A DNA stretch of 64,000 nt, taken from Pseudofabraea citricarpa. Taxonomy: Eukaryota > Ascomycota > Leotiomycetes > Helotiales > Dermateaceae. Numbering within the stretch: position 1 is the stretch's first letter; every line of letters starts with the position of its first letter. The stretch spans positions 3,236,501 to 3,300,500 of the forward strand of contig JAPWGK010000001.1 in assembly GCA_029641185.1 (NCBI GenBank), given 5' to 3'. This document shows positions 25,569-37,171 of the stretch, piece by piece. Position numbers and translations under genes: made by a program. Below the pieces are notes generated by a model that was given only the letters and a program-made list of their open reading frames with translations, was not told the origin of the DNA and did not search any database.

Positions 25569-25573
25569 TTATT

Positions 25574-27963
25574 ATTATTTAATAATATTCTTTAGAGAGA
25601 TAATAAATATTATTACTTCTTTTTATCTTATCTTTTTTCTAAATCTAAGAGTACTAATATATAAAGGTTTCTATTTTAGTAGGTTTACTTTTTCTTACTT
25701 AGCTTTTTATCTTACTTCTTTAATTTTCTATATAATCTTTTCTTTTATATATCTAGGTTTTAACTTTTTTTTATATTTATTCTTTCTTTTTTTAGAACTT
25801 CTAAGGATCTCTTTCTTAATTAGTTATTTTAAGTTTTTAGGGATTTCTAGAGAGATTAAAGGTATATTAGAAAGTTCTTTTATTTTACCTTTTTTTAAGA
25901 TCTTAGTAATCTTAACTATTTTTTTATAAATATATAAATCTTTTTTCTTATTTATATAAGAAGAAGTAAAACTTAGCGTTTAAATTTTTAGTAGTTCCTT
26001 AGAGTCTTTTATATTAAATATAATTTTATTCTTTATTATATCTAGTAATATATTTTATAAAGATATTTATATTTTTCTAAGTATAATATTATATCCTCTA
26101 AGTTTTATAACCTAGAAGAAGCTTAGTAGTTCTTATTTCTAATTAATTTTAAAGCTAACTAGGATTTTATATTTAATAAAAGATACTTCTTTATTATTAA
26201 ATCTAGTAAGAGGTTTTAGATATTATAATTTTATTAGTTTAATTTATTTAATTTAAGATATTTATTATATAAAGGATTCGTTTATAAAATTTCTACTAAG
26301 ATATCTAGTATTAATTAGTATAAAGAAAAATATTTTTATTTTTCTTATCTTATATTATAATATAAAAAAGATATTATTCTTTAATCCTAGAGATAATCTA
26401 ATAATATTAATTTTTAGGGGAATCTCTTCTTTTATATCTTAAGATATAACTTCCCTTAAGACTTTTTATTTTCTAACTTAGTAGTCTTCTTTAAGGATTT
26501 TACTATAATAATCTTAGTAGCCTTTTTATATAAGTAATTCTTAGCTTTATATTCTTACTTATAATAATAAAAGTAAGCTTTTTCCTTTAATAATTTCTAT
26601 TTTTTTTCCTTAGAGAGTTTTAGTTTAGTTATCTTAGGAATAAAGTTAGTTAACTTTTCTTTATTAGTAGGTTTATCTAAAGTAAAAGATCTCTTAGATA
26701 TAATTATTATAAATTAAGCTAATTTCTTCTAGATCTTCTTATTTCCTTAAACCTTTTAATTAACTTTCTTATATCTTATAATTATACTCTTATAGTTAGG
26801 TTTATCTAGGAGTATAACTCTAAAGTCTTAAAGTTTTTTATTTACTTTTATATTAAGTTTATTAAGTTAAGATCGTTTATTTTATCTAAGTTCTCTTATA
26901 AGTCTATTAAATTTAGTAAAAAAAGTTAGGAAAAGATTATTATTCTAGTAAAGTTTTTTAATTTCTAAGAAAATAATTCCTCTTTTATCTAGGTTATTAT
27001 AAACGAGTTTAAGTTTATATAAGACTTTATTTATAATATTAAATTTATTTAGAGAGAATTAGTATAATTTAGTTTAAATATAATTAATTATATCTCTAGA
27101 TATTCTACTACTTATATAACTAATATAATTAGTTTTACTTATAAAATAATCTTAGTTAGCTTTAAGCTTATTCTTAATCGTATACTTTTAGTTCTTAAAT
27201 TTCTTATAAGTTTCTAAAAAGAAGATAAATAAATCTAGAAGCTTATTATTCTTATACGATCGGTTTTTATCTTCTTATATATCCTCCTAAGCGTTTAAGG
27301 TTATACTCTAATTTTTTATTAGCCGAATAATCTGTTTCTTATCCTTAAGTATTTTCTAGATATATTAGATATTATAAGTATTTATACTTATTATTTTATC
27401 TAACTAATTATTTCTATTAATTAATCTAGTATTCTCTTATTTTAACTTTATAATCTATTACTCTCTAGCTATTAACTATTTAATTAAGTTACTTATAATA
27501 TTATAGACTTCTTATATAAGCTAATTATATTCTTATCTAGTAAGCTTATATTCTTTATAGAATTTATTAAGTAGTTAAAGGAAATATTTATATTCTTTTT
27601 ATCTTATTAAAATAATTTCCTTTATACTCTTAATTTTCTAAAGCTTCTTTATATTCTTATTTTCCTTTATTATAAGTATTAAAAGTTAAAGGTATATATA
27701 TCCTAAGATAATACGTTTAATCTTTTTAGGTTATCTAATTATTCTTATAAGTACTTTTATAAGTTCTTTTCTAGTTTTAATTAATATAAAGATAAATATC
27801 TTATTATCTAATTCCTTTTTCTTATTATCTTTCTTAATTATAAGTTAAAAGTTTATTTATATTTCTAAGTATTAAAGGTTTTAGTTCTAGGGTTTATATT
27901 CTAGTATCTCTAATATAATTTATTCTTATTCTCTTATTATAACTAATAAGTATCTAGTATAAT
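25574..27963 (-). pseudogene. Gypsy gag remnant with dead zinc knuckle
   Basis: The 2.39-kb stretch between the two copia copies is gypsy sequence on the minus strand. At 26534-26575 a 14-codon block has the spacing C-x2-C-x4-H-x4-C of a retroviral-type zinc knuckle, but all four ligand positions are now Tyr codons (TAC or TAT). Single RIP transitions of TGC/TGT and CAT/CAC give exactly this. The rest is Lys- and Asn-rich through mutation. This fixes the segment as gag of the outer element and shows that both copia copies entered the same gypsy element. Confidence 0.78.
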
Positions 27964-28172
27964 TATTAGTATAATTATCTTATAACTATATATATATATA
28001 AATAATATATATATAGTTACAAATATATATTAATACTTAGTTAATTAATTAGTTTTTCTATTTATAAATATATTAACTTATATATAATATATTATTTATA
28101 TAAAATACTAAGACTTAACTAAATACTTATAACTTAAGAGATATAAGTAGAAAGTATATAATCCTTCTAATA
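27964..28172 (-). repeat. 3' LTR of copia copy 2
   Basis: 209 bp, starts TATTAG and ends CTAATA on the plus strand. It is an inverted copy of the LTRs at 17653 and 25360. Confidence 0.95.
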
Positions 28173-29324
28173 CTAGTAACTTTTTCTTTTTTAAGGAATA
28201 TTAAATTAGATCGTATCTTATATAAAGTAATATTATACGAGTATAATATTATAAATAATTATTACTAAGAAAGTATAAGTAACTAAGAAACTAAAGATAA
28301 ATACTTATAAACGTTAAACTTATAAATATAAGAAATATAAATAGGAAAATACTTTATATAAGGAAATAATCTACCAAATAAGTATAAGAAAAATATTATA
28401 TAATATTAGTAAGTCGTATACTAGGGTTTTAGAGAGTAATTCTAGCTTAGGTAAACTATTAATTTTATTTCTTAATAGATAAAATAAATAATTATATAAA
28501 TTAATATTTAATAATTATAAATTACCTTAGAAGTTAAGTAAATTATTTTATACTAAGTAAATTATTACTTAAGTAATTATCTAGCTTTCTTATAATTATA
28601 AATACCTAGGAATTTTCTACTTAACTTTCTTCTTTCTTTTCTATTAATAACTAAACTTTATTTCTTTCTTTTTCTTACTTATAATTAATTATTTATCTTT
28701 CTTTTTTTTTTTCTCTCTCTCTAACTTTATATATATTACTTTTATATTATATATTTTTATCTTTAGTATATTTTAGGTTATTAACTTAGTCTTATAGAAA
28801 GTATAATATCTAATTATAAAGAGAATTATAATCTTCTTAATATAATTAATTAAGATAATTTTAATAACTTTATTCTAGAAATATAAGATTATATATTTAG
28901 TATACGTAATAGAAGAGTAATATAAGTTTATTTTTATTACTCCTAGCTACTTATTATTTATTATACTACTATTATTTACTATTTAATTAAATCTAATTAT
29001 CTCTTTTAGTAATATTAGCTTTAAGGATAATTATATAAAGTTATTATCTTTATTATACCTAGAAGATATAATCTACTTAATATATATATTAATTAGACTT
29101 ATCCTTAATATATCCTTAGTCTCTTAGTTTAGTCTTTAGAAAAAATAGATTATTTATAGATAAACTAGTAGTATATTATATATATTCCTAGTAATTATTA
29201 TAAGCTTTATTTCTTATCTTATTATATATATAAACTTAAGATTAATAGTAAAGTATATAAAAGATATCTAATAAGTTAATTTAGTTAATATTATAAGTAT
29301 TATAAGTTTATTTCTTAAATAACC

Positions 29325-29801
29325 CTTTTATATTTTATAATTAATTAACTTTAAGTAATAGTTTCTTTCTTATTAGGCTTATAAGATATAATAAATCTAT
29401 ATAATATTTCTTATTAAGATCTCTCTAGTAAATATTATTCTAGTATTTATAGATACTTTAGTTTTATTTCCCCTATTATTATTAAATAAGTAGAAGCTAT
29501 AGCTACCTAATAATAATTATATTAGGAGGCTTATTATATTACTTTTACTTAGTTAGCTACTAAAGAAAATAATTCTCCTTATAGCTTAGTTTATATACGC
29601 TCTAGTATTAGGAATACTATTAACTTTATAGATACTTAGATTAATTTAAAAAATAATAATAATATTAATTATTAATCTAATAGTTCTAGTAATAATAGTA
29701 ATAATAGTAATCCTAGTTATACTTTAGGTAACTCTTATAATAATACTAGTAATAGTAATAGAAGTAATAATAAAACTAATACTAGTATTATTTTATCTTA
29801 G
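29325..29801 (+). pseudogene. Antisense protein-like frame in copia copy 2
   Basis: On the plus strand, opposite to this copy's pol, I traced about 159 codons in one frame ending at the TAG at 29799-29801. Readable blocks include DIINLYNISY, DLSSKYYSSIYRYFSFISP, EAYYITFT, LATKENNSPYSLVYIRSS and a long Asn/Ser-rich tail. All interruptions are TAA or TAG, the codons RIP makes from CAA, CAG and TGG. No TGA was met. The amino-acid usage is protein-like and unlike the other frames. I do not recognise the protein. It may extend further upstream towards 28.7 kb. Confidence 0.45.
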
Positions 29802-29968
29802 TTTTTTTTCTTTTACCTAGCTTTTTATTTTTATATAAAAAATAATACTTATTTGCTTTTCCTAATTTTAAATAAATAAATATTCAAATAAGTAACTAAA
29901 AATATAAATAAAAATAAATTCTAAAAATAAAATTAATATAATAATATATAAAAATTCTTATCTTCTAG

Positions 29969-32935
29969 TTATTTTTCTTTTCTTTTAACTTACCTATTAA
30001 TTCGTATAAAGATCTTATTATTATTAAGGAATTTTTTAAGAGTATTATTAGCTTTCTTCTTTGTTATAATATTAGCTAAATTATTAAGTTTATTTATCTA
30101 ATAAACTTTTATAAGCTTTTTTCTCTTATACGATTAATATAATATTATAATATTAATTATTAGGTATTTCTCCTTAGTAGTTCTAAGCTTTATAAGATAT
30201 TTATATAATAAGTATAAATTAGTATATATAATTATAAGTCTTAATAGAAGATTTAATTATAATATTATTTTATTAATTATATTATTAATAATAATAATAA
30301 TATTAACTTTTATTATTATATTATAAATTTCTAATATAAGTACGCTTCTTATAACTCTCTTACTTTTTATATTATTCTAGTAGATTATATTTCCTCTAAA
30401 AATAAACCTATTTAGTTTATATATAAATAAAAGAGTTATTAAATCTTATTTTATTATTATTTAGGATTCGGTTACTAGTAAAATAATAAACCTAAGTTAA
30501 GAACTTAGGTTTTTATTATTTATAAATAACTTATTTATAAACACAAATAACTTTATATAAGATAAGTTAAAAGGAATATAATAAATCCTTTAATCTAAGT
30601 TATTTATTTATTACTTTAAATAAACGTTTAACTTTATAATTTCTATAAGAATTAGCTTCTAGTATTAAGTAATAATAAAAAGATTAAAAGTAGCTTTAGG
30701 TTAATAAATACTTATTACGTACGTACCTTAGGTATATTACTATTAGTAATCCTCCTAACTAGAGGGTAAATCTAGATTAATAAGTTATATTTTCTTATCT
30801 TACTCTTTTTAGAGTAATAATAAGAAATTATTATAATTCTATTAAAAGATATACTTATTAAAAGTTAGAGATATTTTATATATAAGTATTTCTAATAGTT
30901 TTACTAAGAAATTAGCTTTTTTTAGCTTTCTTTCCTCTTAGTTAATAAACGTATTATTACCTAAGATTAATATATTATTAGTTTATATACTTATAATTCT
31001 AAAAGTTTTAGAATTAGAAATAAGTAGATATAAATTATATATAAATATTTATATCTATAATTAATTAATATAATACTTATAATAAATTACCTACTAATAT
31101 ATATTTACCTCTAGAATATTATATAATAGCTTTCTTATTATTATAATTATACTCTTTAGGTATTAGTATTAGATTTCTTTTAGTAAGTATATAAGGATCT
31201 AATAAACTAAATCTATAATAGACTAAATATATACTTAGATAATATTATAATAATAAAAGGTATATTTATACGAATTAAGTAAGATAATAAGAATAATAAG
31301 TAAGTACTAGCTTATTCTTTAGATTATTAGTAACTAAGTTAATACGAACTATTTTCTTATATTATTATAAGCTTAAATAATATAATAGGTTTTTTTATAT
31401 AAAGTTATTATTTTCTTTCTTTTTATTTTATATATTAACTAGGAGTTAAAAATCCTTCTTTTATATTATTATAAATTAAATCTAATAAATTCGAAAATAT
31501 TATTTATAATTAATCTTTCGACTTTCTTCCTAGTAGATTCCTTAAATAATTACCTAAGTATTATAATAATACCTAACTCCTAAAGTTATCTTAAAAGCTT
31601 AAGGTTATTAATCTTCTTATAAGTTAGATATACTAATAATATTATTTATCTTATATTACTTATATTTTATATAAGCTAGGATAGCTTATTAAAAGAATAT
31701 TATATATAAGAAAATAAAAATTAGATTATAGAATTCTTATTAGACTTCTTATTATTATAAGAAATTCTTTTATTAAGGGAATAAATTAATTTTTATAATA
31801 ATATAATTATTAGTATAAATCTTAGTTATATAAGTATTATATAAATTTACTTAGTCTAGATAATATCTTCTAGTACTTATAACTTTATCCTCTAGCTATT
31901 TTCTACTCTTAATATAAGCCTTATATTCTTATAATTAACTTCTTTAAGTTAGCTATCTTATAACTTTAAGTTAAAAGGTTTTATAATAGTTAAATAGAAA
32001 TTTATTAGGTTATAAGATATATTAATAATATAAGTCTTACTTATAATACTAATTAACTTATATAATCCTTTTTATCTTTATTTCTCTTTTTATACTAGAA
32101 CCTCTAATTATAATAATAATAATATTATTAAGTTCGTATAAGGTTTATTTTATATAGCTAATACTTTTTTAACTAATTACTAGGTATAAAAGCGTTTAAC
32201 TTCTTATATTACTAGGTTTATTATCTTCTTATACTTTGTTATAAATATAACTAAAGTATTATTCTAGCTTATTCTTAGATAAATATTAAAAACAAGTAAC
32301 GTAAATACTAGTCTATTAGGTCTTATAAAATTATTAATAACTTTTATAATTATTTAAAGAATAATATTCTTATTAATATATTTATCCTTTAATTTTATAT
32401 AAAGTATTTTATATATATATTATAAAGGTATATAATATCTTTCTACTTTCCTAATATTATTATAAGCTTTTATAAAAACTTCCTTAGTCTTAGTTATTAT
32501 TACTAATATATTTTATTAAAACTTAGATATTATAAAGTTTATACTAGTATTATATATAAAGAAATCTAGTAGACTAAGGTATATATTAATCTATAGTATA
32601 TAAAGTATATTTTATATAGTTTCTATTTTTATATCTTTTAGAAACTTTATTATATTAAATAATATTATTTTATTAATTATATATATTACTAGTTTTCTAT
32701 CTAAATATATAATATTAATTACTACTAAGTAATTAAAATCTATATTTTTTTTAATAATAAATTTAAATTATTCTAGTAATTTAGAATAAATTTAATAATA
32801 CTTATAAAACTTTATAAGGTCCTTAAGTATTAGAATCTTAAAATCTTAATTTACTTTCTTAAGAATCTCTATTAATCTTTATATAAAAGAGTATCTAAAT
32901 CTATAATATACCTAATAAAGCTTAGACTTTATTAG
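29969..32935 (-). pseudogene. Copia pol remnant (copy 2)
   Basis: This is the inverted counterpart of 20597-23563, located by exact position mapping between the two equal-length copies. The reverse complement shows the same RNase H tail (near 29970-30250) and integrase region (near 32.4-32.9 kb), with RIP stops at partly different places. It is non-functional. Confidence 0.8.
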
Positions 32936-35670
32936 ATAATATAATATAATTATCTTTAATTAGTCTAGTAATATAAATAGATATCTTTATTTTTATACTA
33001 AAGATACGATTTTCTTACCTTAGATAAAGATATTCTATAGGTTATTAATTTATATAAATATTTTATTTATATTTTATATATAAAATAAGAATAATATTAA
33101 AGCTAGTATAATATAAAATATAATATTTCTAATTAGTATCTTAAGGTTAATAGTTCCTTTTATTATTAAGAGTTTCTTCCTAAAGTATATAATATTATTT
33201 TTATTATTTATATATAATTATAAGTTTAAATATTATTATTATAATACTTAAAACTAGGGTTCTCTTATTATTAAAATCTCTAATACTTTTATATCTAGTA
33301 TAATACCTTAGAATATCTCTAATAAATATTTGCTTTTATTAATATAATTATTTATTTTATATATAGCTAGCTCTCTTATTAACTTTATTTAGGGACTAGG
33401 AATATCTTATCTTATAAGAAGATAACTTATCTTCTAGTTATCTAAGGTTATCTTAATAGATTATATATTATCTTTAATAAAATTAATTAAGAAATATTCG
33501 TATAAAAACTTTTCTTCTTTTATCTTAGTCTAATATACCTAGGTATTAATAGAATATTTACTTTTATTTATTATTCTTATAATCTAAATAGATATCCTAT
33601 TTATTATTCTTAAGCTACTAGTAGAAGTAATAGATATATTAAACTATTATATCTTCTTATTAGAAGAAAGTTTAATATTAGGATAATCTTTATATAAAAT
33701 AAGTAATCCTTTAAAATTAATTAGAAACTAATTAAATTTATTATCTTAGATATATTAGTTTTAAGATTTATAATATATATATATCTTAGTTTATTTTTTA
33801 TCTATATAATTACTTAACTAATATCCTAGCTTTTAGTATACGTAATATTTCTAGTTATTATTAAATTTTCTTTTGCTTTTTTAATCTTTTTAGAAACTTT
33901 TCTTTTTCTTAAATTAACTAAAATTTAATAGTCTATTATATTTTATACGACCTTAGTAATATTAGTTTTAGCTATTATACTTTTAGTTAATCTAGTATTA
34001 GTTATATTAGGGGTTAAAATAGCTTATATATAATATATAATTATTATTATTATTATTATTATTATATAATATCTCTTAGATATATAATAATAGTTAGCTA
34101 TATTATATAATAATAATAATAATAGATCTTAATTCTAAGTAAAACCCTTTAAAAGTTAAGGCTAATTTATAAAGTATAAAATTATACTCTAGAATACCTT
34201 AATATATATTTAATACTTAATCCTATAAGTTATACTCGTTTTAGTATTAGACTAAGAGTTCTTATTATATTATATAAAGTATATTAAATAAGATCTTAAG
34301 ATATTTAAGTCTTAATTTATCTAGGTATTATTAGATAATTCCCTAGAATATAATCTTATATTACTCTAAGAGATATAATTATTTATTCTCTTTAGTTTTA
34401 AAGTAGTCTTTTATTATTTATACTATTATATAAAAATTATAGTTCTAGCTAGATATCTTATTATAATAGAATTCGAATATTTTACCTTAAAGTATTATAA
34501 AGAATACTAAATAATAGTTATAGTCTAGTATTTCTATTTTATTATAATAATTAAAGAATACTTATATTTTTATATTAAGGATATTATATAGTTCGCTTAT
34601 ATATTTCCTTTTATTTAATATACTATAGATTTTTATTAGCTTAGTAATTAACTTACTAACTAATAGTACTCTAAATTCCTAAATATATTATTATTATTAT
34701 AAAGGACTTCGTATAAGATTATCTTAAGGATATAAAGTTATAAGAGGTTATCTTTTAGGTTAAAGACTTAGATTTAGGATATTAGTAAACCTTAAGTAAA
34801 TACTAAGCTAAGGTATATAAGAGTTAAAGTATTAGTCTAGATTATACTCTTCTAGTTATATTATATAAGCTTAGTTTATCCTTAGAAAGATATATATATC
34901 CTTAATTAATAGCCGAATATATTATTCTAATACTATTATTAGGCTTATTATAAAGATATTATATAAAATACTTAATAGAAATAACTAATATATTAGATTC
35001 TTTAGCTTATATATTAAATTAAACTTCTTTTCGTACGCTTTTATTTACTCCTTAATTTTATCTTTAGTTTATATATAAGGTTTCTTCTTATTTAGGAGGT
35101 TTATTAAAAGTTAAGTATAAGATATAAATCCTAATCTAAGTTTAGTAAATACTTTATATATACGTAAGTACGTATAAACTTTAGATATAATTACCCTTAA
35201 TATTATACTAAATATTACTAATATTTATCTTTAAAATATATCCTTAAAATTATCTTATAGTTTATTATTTTTTATCTCTTATTCTTTCTATATATTAATA
35301 TTTATTATAATATACGTATTAATAAGTATATTAGTATATTTATTTATATTAGTTATATTAATTTTATTATCCTATTATTTAGGGTTAATAAGATATTTTC
35401 TTTTTATTATAGAACTTATTATTACTTATAAGTTTTATAAAAGATTTTTTCTAGTCGAAGTTATAGTATTTCATCTAGAGATAATATCTTTTATTTTATA
35501 TTAGCTAGACCTATAAAGTATCCTTTTAGATCAAATAAATAAGCTAAGATCTACCTTTAATAATCTTATTAAGAATCTTTATATATTAAGTCCTAAAAAA
35601 TCTTACTAATCTATAATCTTACTTTATATATAAGGTTACTATATAATAATTAAGTTAAACTACTAATTAG

Positions 35671-35879
35671 TATTAGTATAATTATCTTATAGTTATATAT
35701 ATATATAAATAATATATATATAGTTATAAATATATATTAATACTTAGTTAATTAATTAGTTTTTCTATTTACAAATATATTAACCTATATATAATATATT
35801 ATTTATATAAAGTACTAAGACTTAACCGAATACTTATAACTTGAGAGATATAAGTAGAAAGTATATAATCCTCCTAATA
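35671..35879 (-). repeat. 5' LTR of copia copy 2
   Basis: 209 bp. It keeps a few CpG and CpA sites that the other LTRs have lost, as copy 1's 5' LTR keeps different ones. This is what independent RIP of each copy would give. Confidence 0.95.
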
Positions 35880-35884
35880 ATAAT

Positions 35885-36060
35885 AGTATATTATTATATA
35901 TATTCTAGGTTCTAGGGTTTCTAGTCTATTATATATTATTATAACTTTAGTAAATCTAAGGATCTAGGTTTTTATATAATAAAATATAAAAGTTTTATAA
36001 GTTCGTATATATCTTTATTATCCTTATTAGGATAAAAGTAAAAGGGTAATACTTAGATAG
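35885..36060 (-). other. Gypsy 5' leader / start of gag
   Basis: 176 bp between the copia insertion and the gypsy 5' LTR. It should contain the primer-binding site and the start of gag. I could not identify a tRNA match, which is expected after RIP. Confidence 0.6.
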
Positions 36061-36407
36061 TATTATAATATATAAAATATAAAGTAAATAAGGGATTAAT
36101 ATAACTAATTAATAATAAAAGATCTAAGTATAAGAAGAAAAAAAGAAAGAAAAAAAAAAAAAGTATAAGAAGCTAGTTATAAGTAGTTCTTCCTATTATA
36201 CTAGTATTTGCTCTCTAAGTATTCTTTATTATACGAATTCTTAGATAAGTAAATATATAAGGTAAGTTATATATAATTTACCCTACTTAGTAAATTTCTA
36301 GTTATATAATCCGGGTTAGTAAGTTATAGTATAAGGTAAGTAAAGTATATATAAGAGAAGTAAGTATATAATACGTGTCTTAAGTAACTTATATAAGAAC
36401 CGTAATA
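36061..36407 (-). repeat. 5' LTR of the gypsy element
   Basis: 347-bp partner of 14227-14573, followed by the target-site duplication TATCT. The last part of this LTR (after about 36300) is visibly less mutated than the left copy. Confidence 0.93.
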
Positions 36408-36655
36408 TATCTAGGTTATTCTCAAGTAACGATTATAACATAGAATCTTTAATTTAGAGGAGGAAATAAAAGAGGCTTTTTAGGAAGAATAGGATAAAAT
36501 TATATTATAGGAAATACGTGATCGTATCACAGATATACCTAGGAGATACGCGGAATTAGTTAGATTAAATGGAGGACCGATTAGAGGTAATAAGTGGTAG
36601 TATTATTGTCTTAATTAAGATAATATCAATTTCCTAACCTTCTGAAATTTGGGTA

Positions 36656-36694
36656 AGGATTAGTCATCCGCACAGAATTCTGTCAACCCCTGTT
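36656..36694 (-). repeat. Right terminal inverted repeat of the Tc1/mariner element
   Basis: Exact reverse complement of 13045-13083 over 39 bp, ending CTGTCAACCCCTGTT. It marks the right edge of the island, after which base composition returns to normal at once. Confidence 0.97.
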
Positions 36695-37171
36695 GGGTGA
36701 TCCCGAACCGGTGTGAGATGGTTATGCTAGCGAGCCTTCACACTGATGCTTGAGGCTCGGCCTTGGGGGCTAAATACAACTCCATCCCTTGTTCCTTTTG
36801 TCCTGATTGGGGGCCTCAAAAGATAAGCCCTAGATTTACTTGATGCGACACATGGGTAATTGCAGTTGTGGGGCCATAAACGTCGAAGTTTGGGTAGGGT
36901 TGAGTAGATCACTATTTTCTTGCAGCTGCTGTGCCTCATGCTGTCGCGGCATCACGATCCAAAGCAGCCTCGTTTCCGAAGAATGGCGTGCTCAAGAACC
37001 CCAAAAGTAAAGAGGTAGAGAAGGCTGTAAGTTCCGTCGTTTCAAAACGTGCAATTTCTTGTCTATGAAGTTTCAACAACGGCTCAGAAACAACAGTCGA
37101 ACTGACGCGACTTAATTATTGAGAATCCTAAATCGCCAAACTTATAAAGTTGTGGAGTAAAAAACGACGAA
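36695..37171. other. Intergenic, right edge of the transposon island
   Basis: 477 bp of ordinary composition between the transposon end and the 3' end of the kinase-like gene. A 70-codon minus-strand frame here looks spurious. I see nothing else. Confidence 0.5.

Larger units (their letters stand above)
27964..35879 (-). mobile_element. Ty1/copia LTR retrotransposon, copy 2 (inverted)
   Basis: 7916 bp, the same length as copy 1 but in opposite orientation, with 209-bp LTRs. It is flanked by its own target-site duplication ATAAT (27959-27963 and 35880-35884). Positions map onto copy 1 as 53532 minus the coordinate without any shift at the points checked, so no net insertion or deletion separates the two copies. 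It sits between the gypsy leader and gag. Confidence 0.95.
14227..36407 (-). mobile_element. Ty3/gypsy LTR retrotransposon, RIP-mutated, carrying two copia insertions
   Basis: It is bounded by two 347-bp direct LTRs and by the 5-bp target-site duplication TATCT (14222-14226 and 36408-36412). After removing the two copia elements and their target duplications, the element is 6339 bp, a normal gypsy length. On the minus strand the order is 5' LTR (36061-36407), leader, gag (25574-27963), pol (14574-17652) and 3' LTR (14227-14573). LTR ends read TATTAT...ATAATA, as expected for TG...CA termini after RIP. Every frame is broken. Confidence 0.93.
13143..36600 (+). pseudogene. Tc1/mariner transposase, split and RIP-mutated
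   Basis: The transposase starts at ATG 13143 and runs to 14226. It resumes after the gypsy insertion at 36413 and ends with the stop at 36598-36600. The two parts total 1272 nt, exactly 424 codons, so no frameshift separates them. Family features are visible despite in-frame TAA/TAG codons: a basic helix-turn-helix region near 13.4 kb, a block AHVDLTS near 13.69 kb matching the first catalytic Asp region of DDE_3 transposases, a block matching the D-P-S-H-G region, and NLNLIKGI at the insertion site, where LNPIEG(I/T)W is normal. The C-terminus ends in AELVRLNGGPIRGNKW, typical of fungal members. It is non-functional. Confidence 0.88.
13045..36694 (+). mobile_element. Tc1/mariner DNA transposon, interrupted by nested retrotransposons
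   Basis: This is the outermost layer of the nest. It has perfect 39-bp terminal inverted repeats and one transposase frame read from both sides of a large insertion. Removing the gypsy element and one target-site copy leaves 1464 bp, the usual size for the superfamily. The two ends keep many CpA sites and look almost unmutated, while the interior left part from about 13.2 kb is increasingly RIP-altered. The expected TA target duplication is not seen: the bases next to CAGGGG are AA on the left and TT on the right, and they belong to the inverted repeat. It is the oldest insertion here, because the others lie inside it. Confidence 0.9.

Noticed and set aside
17653..35879. One large inverted duplication instead of two insertions
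   Set aside because: Each copia copy has its own 5-bp target duplication (TTATT and ATAAT), and gypsy gag lies between them.
13045..36694. hAT transposon, because the repeat contains CAGGGG
   Set aside because: No 8-bp target duplication is present, and the coding remnants match Tc1/mariner (DDE_3) transposase at both ends.
13000..36700. A+T-rich block as a centromere core
   Set aside because: Every part is accounted for by four transposons with matched ends and target duplications, so composition alone gives no reason to call a centromere.
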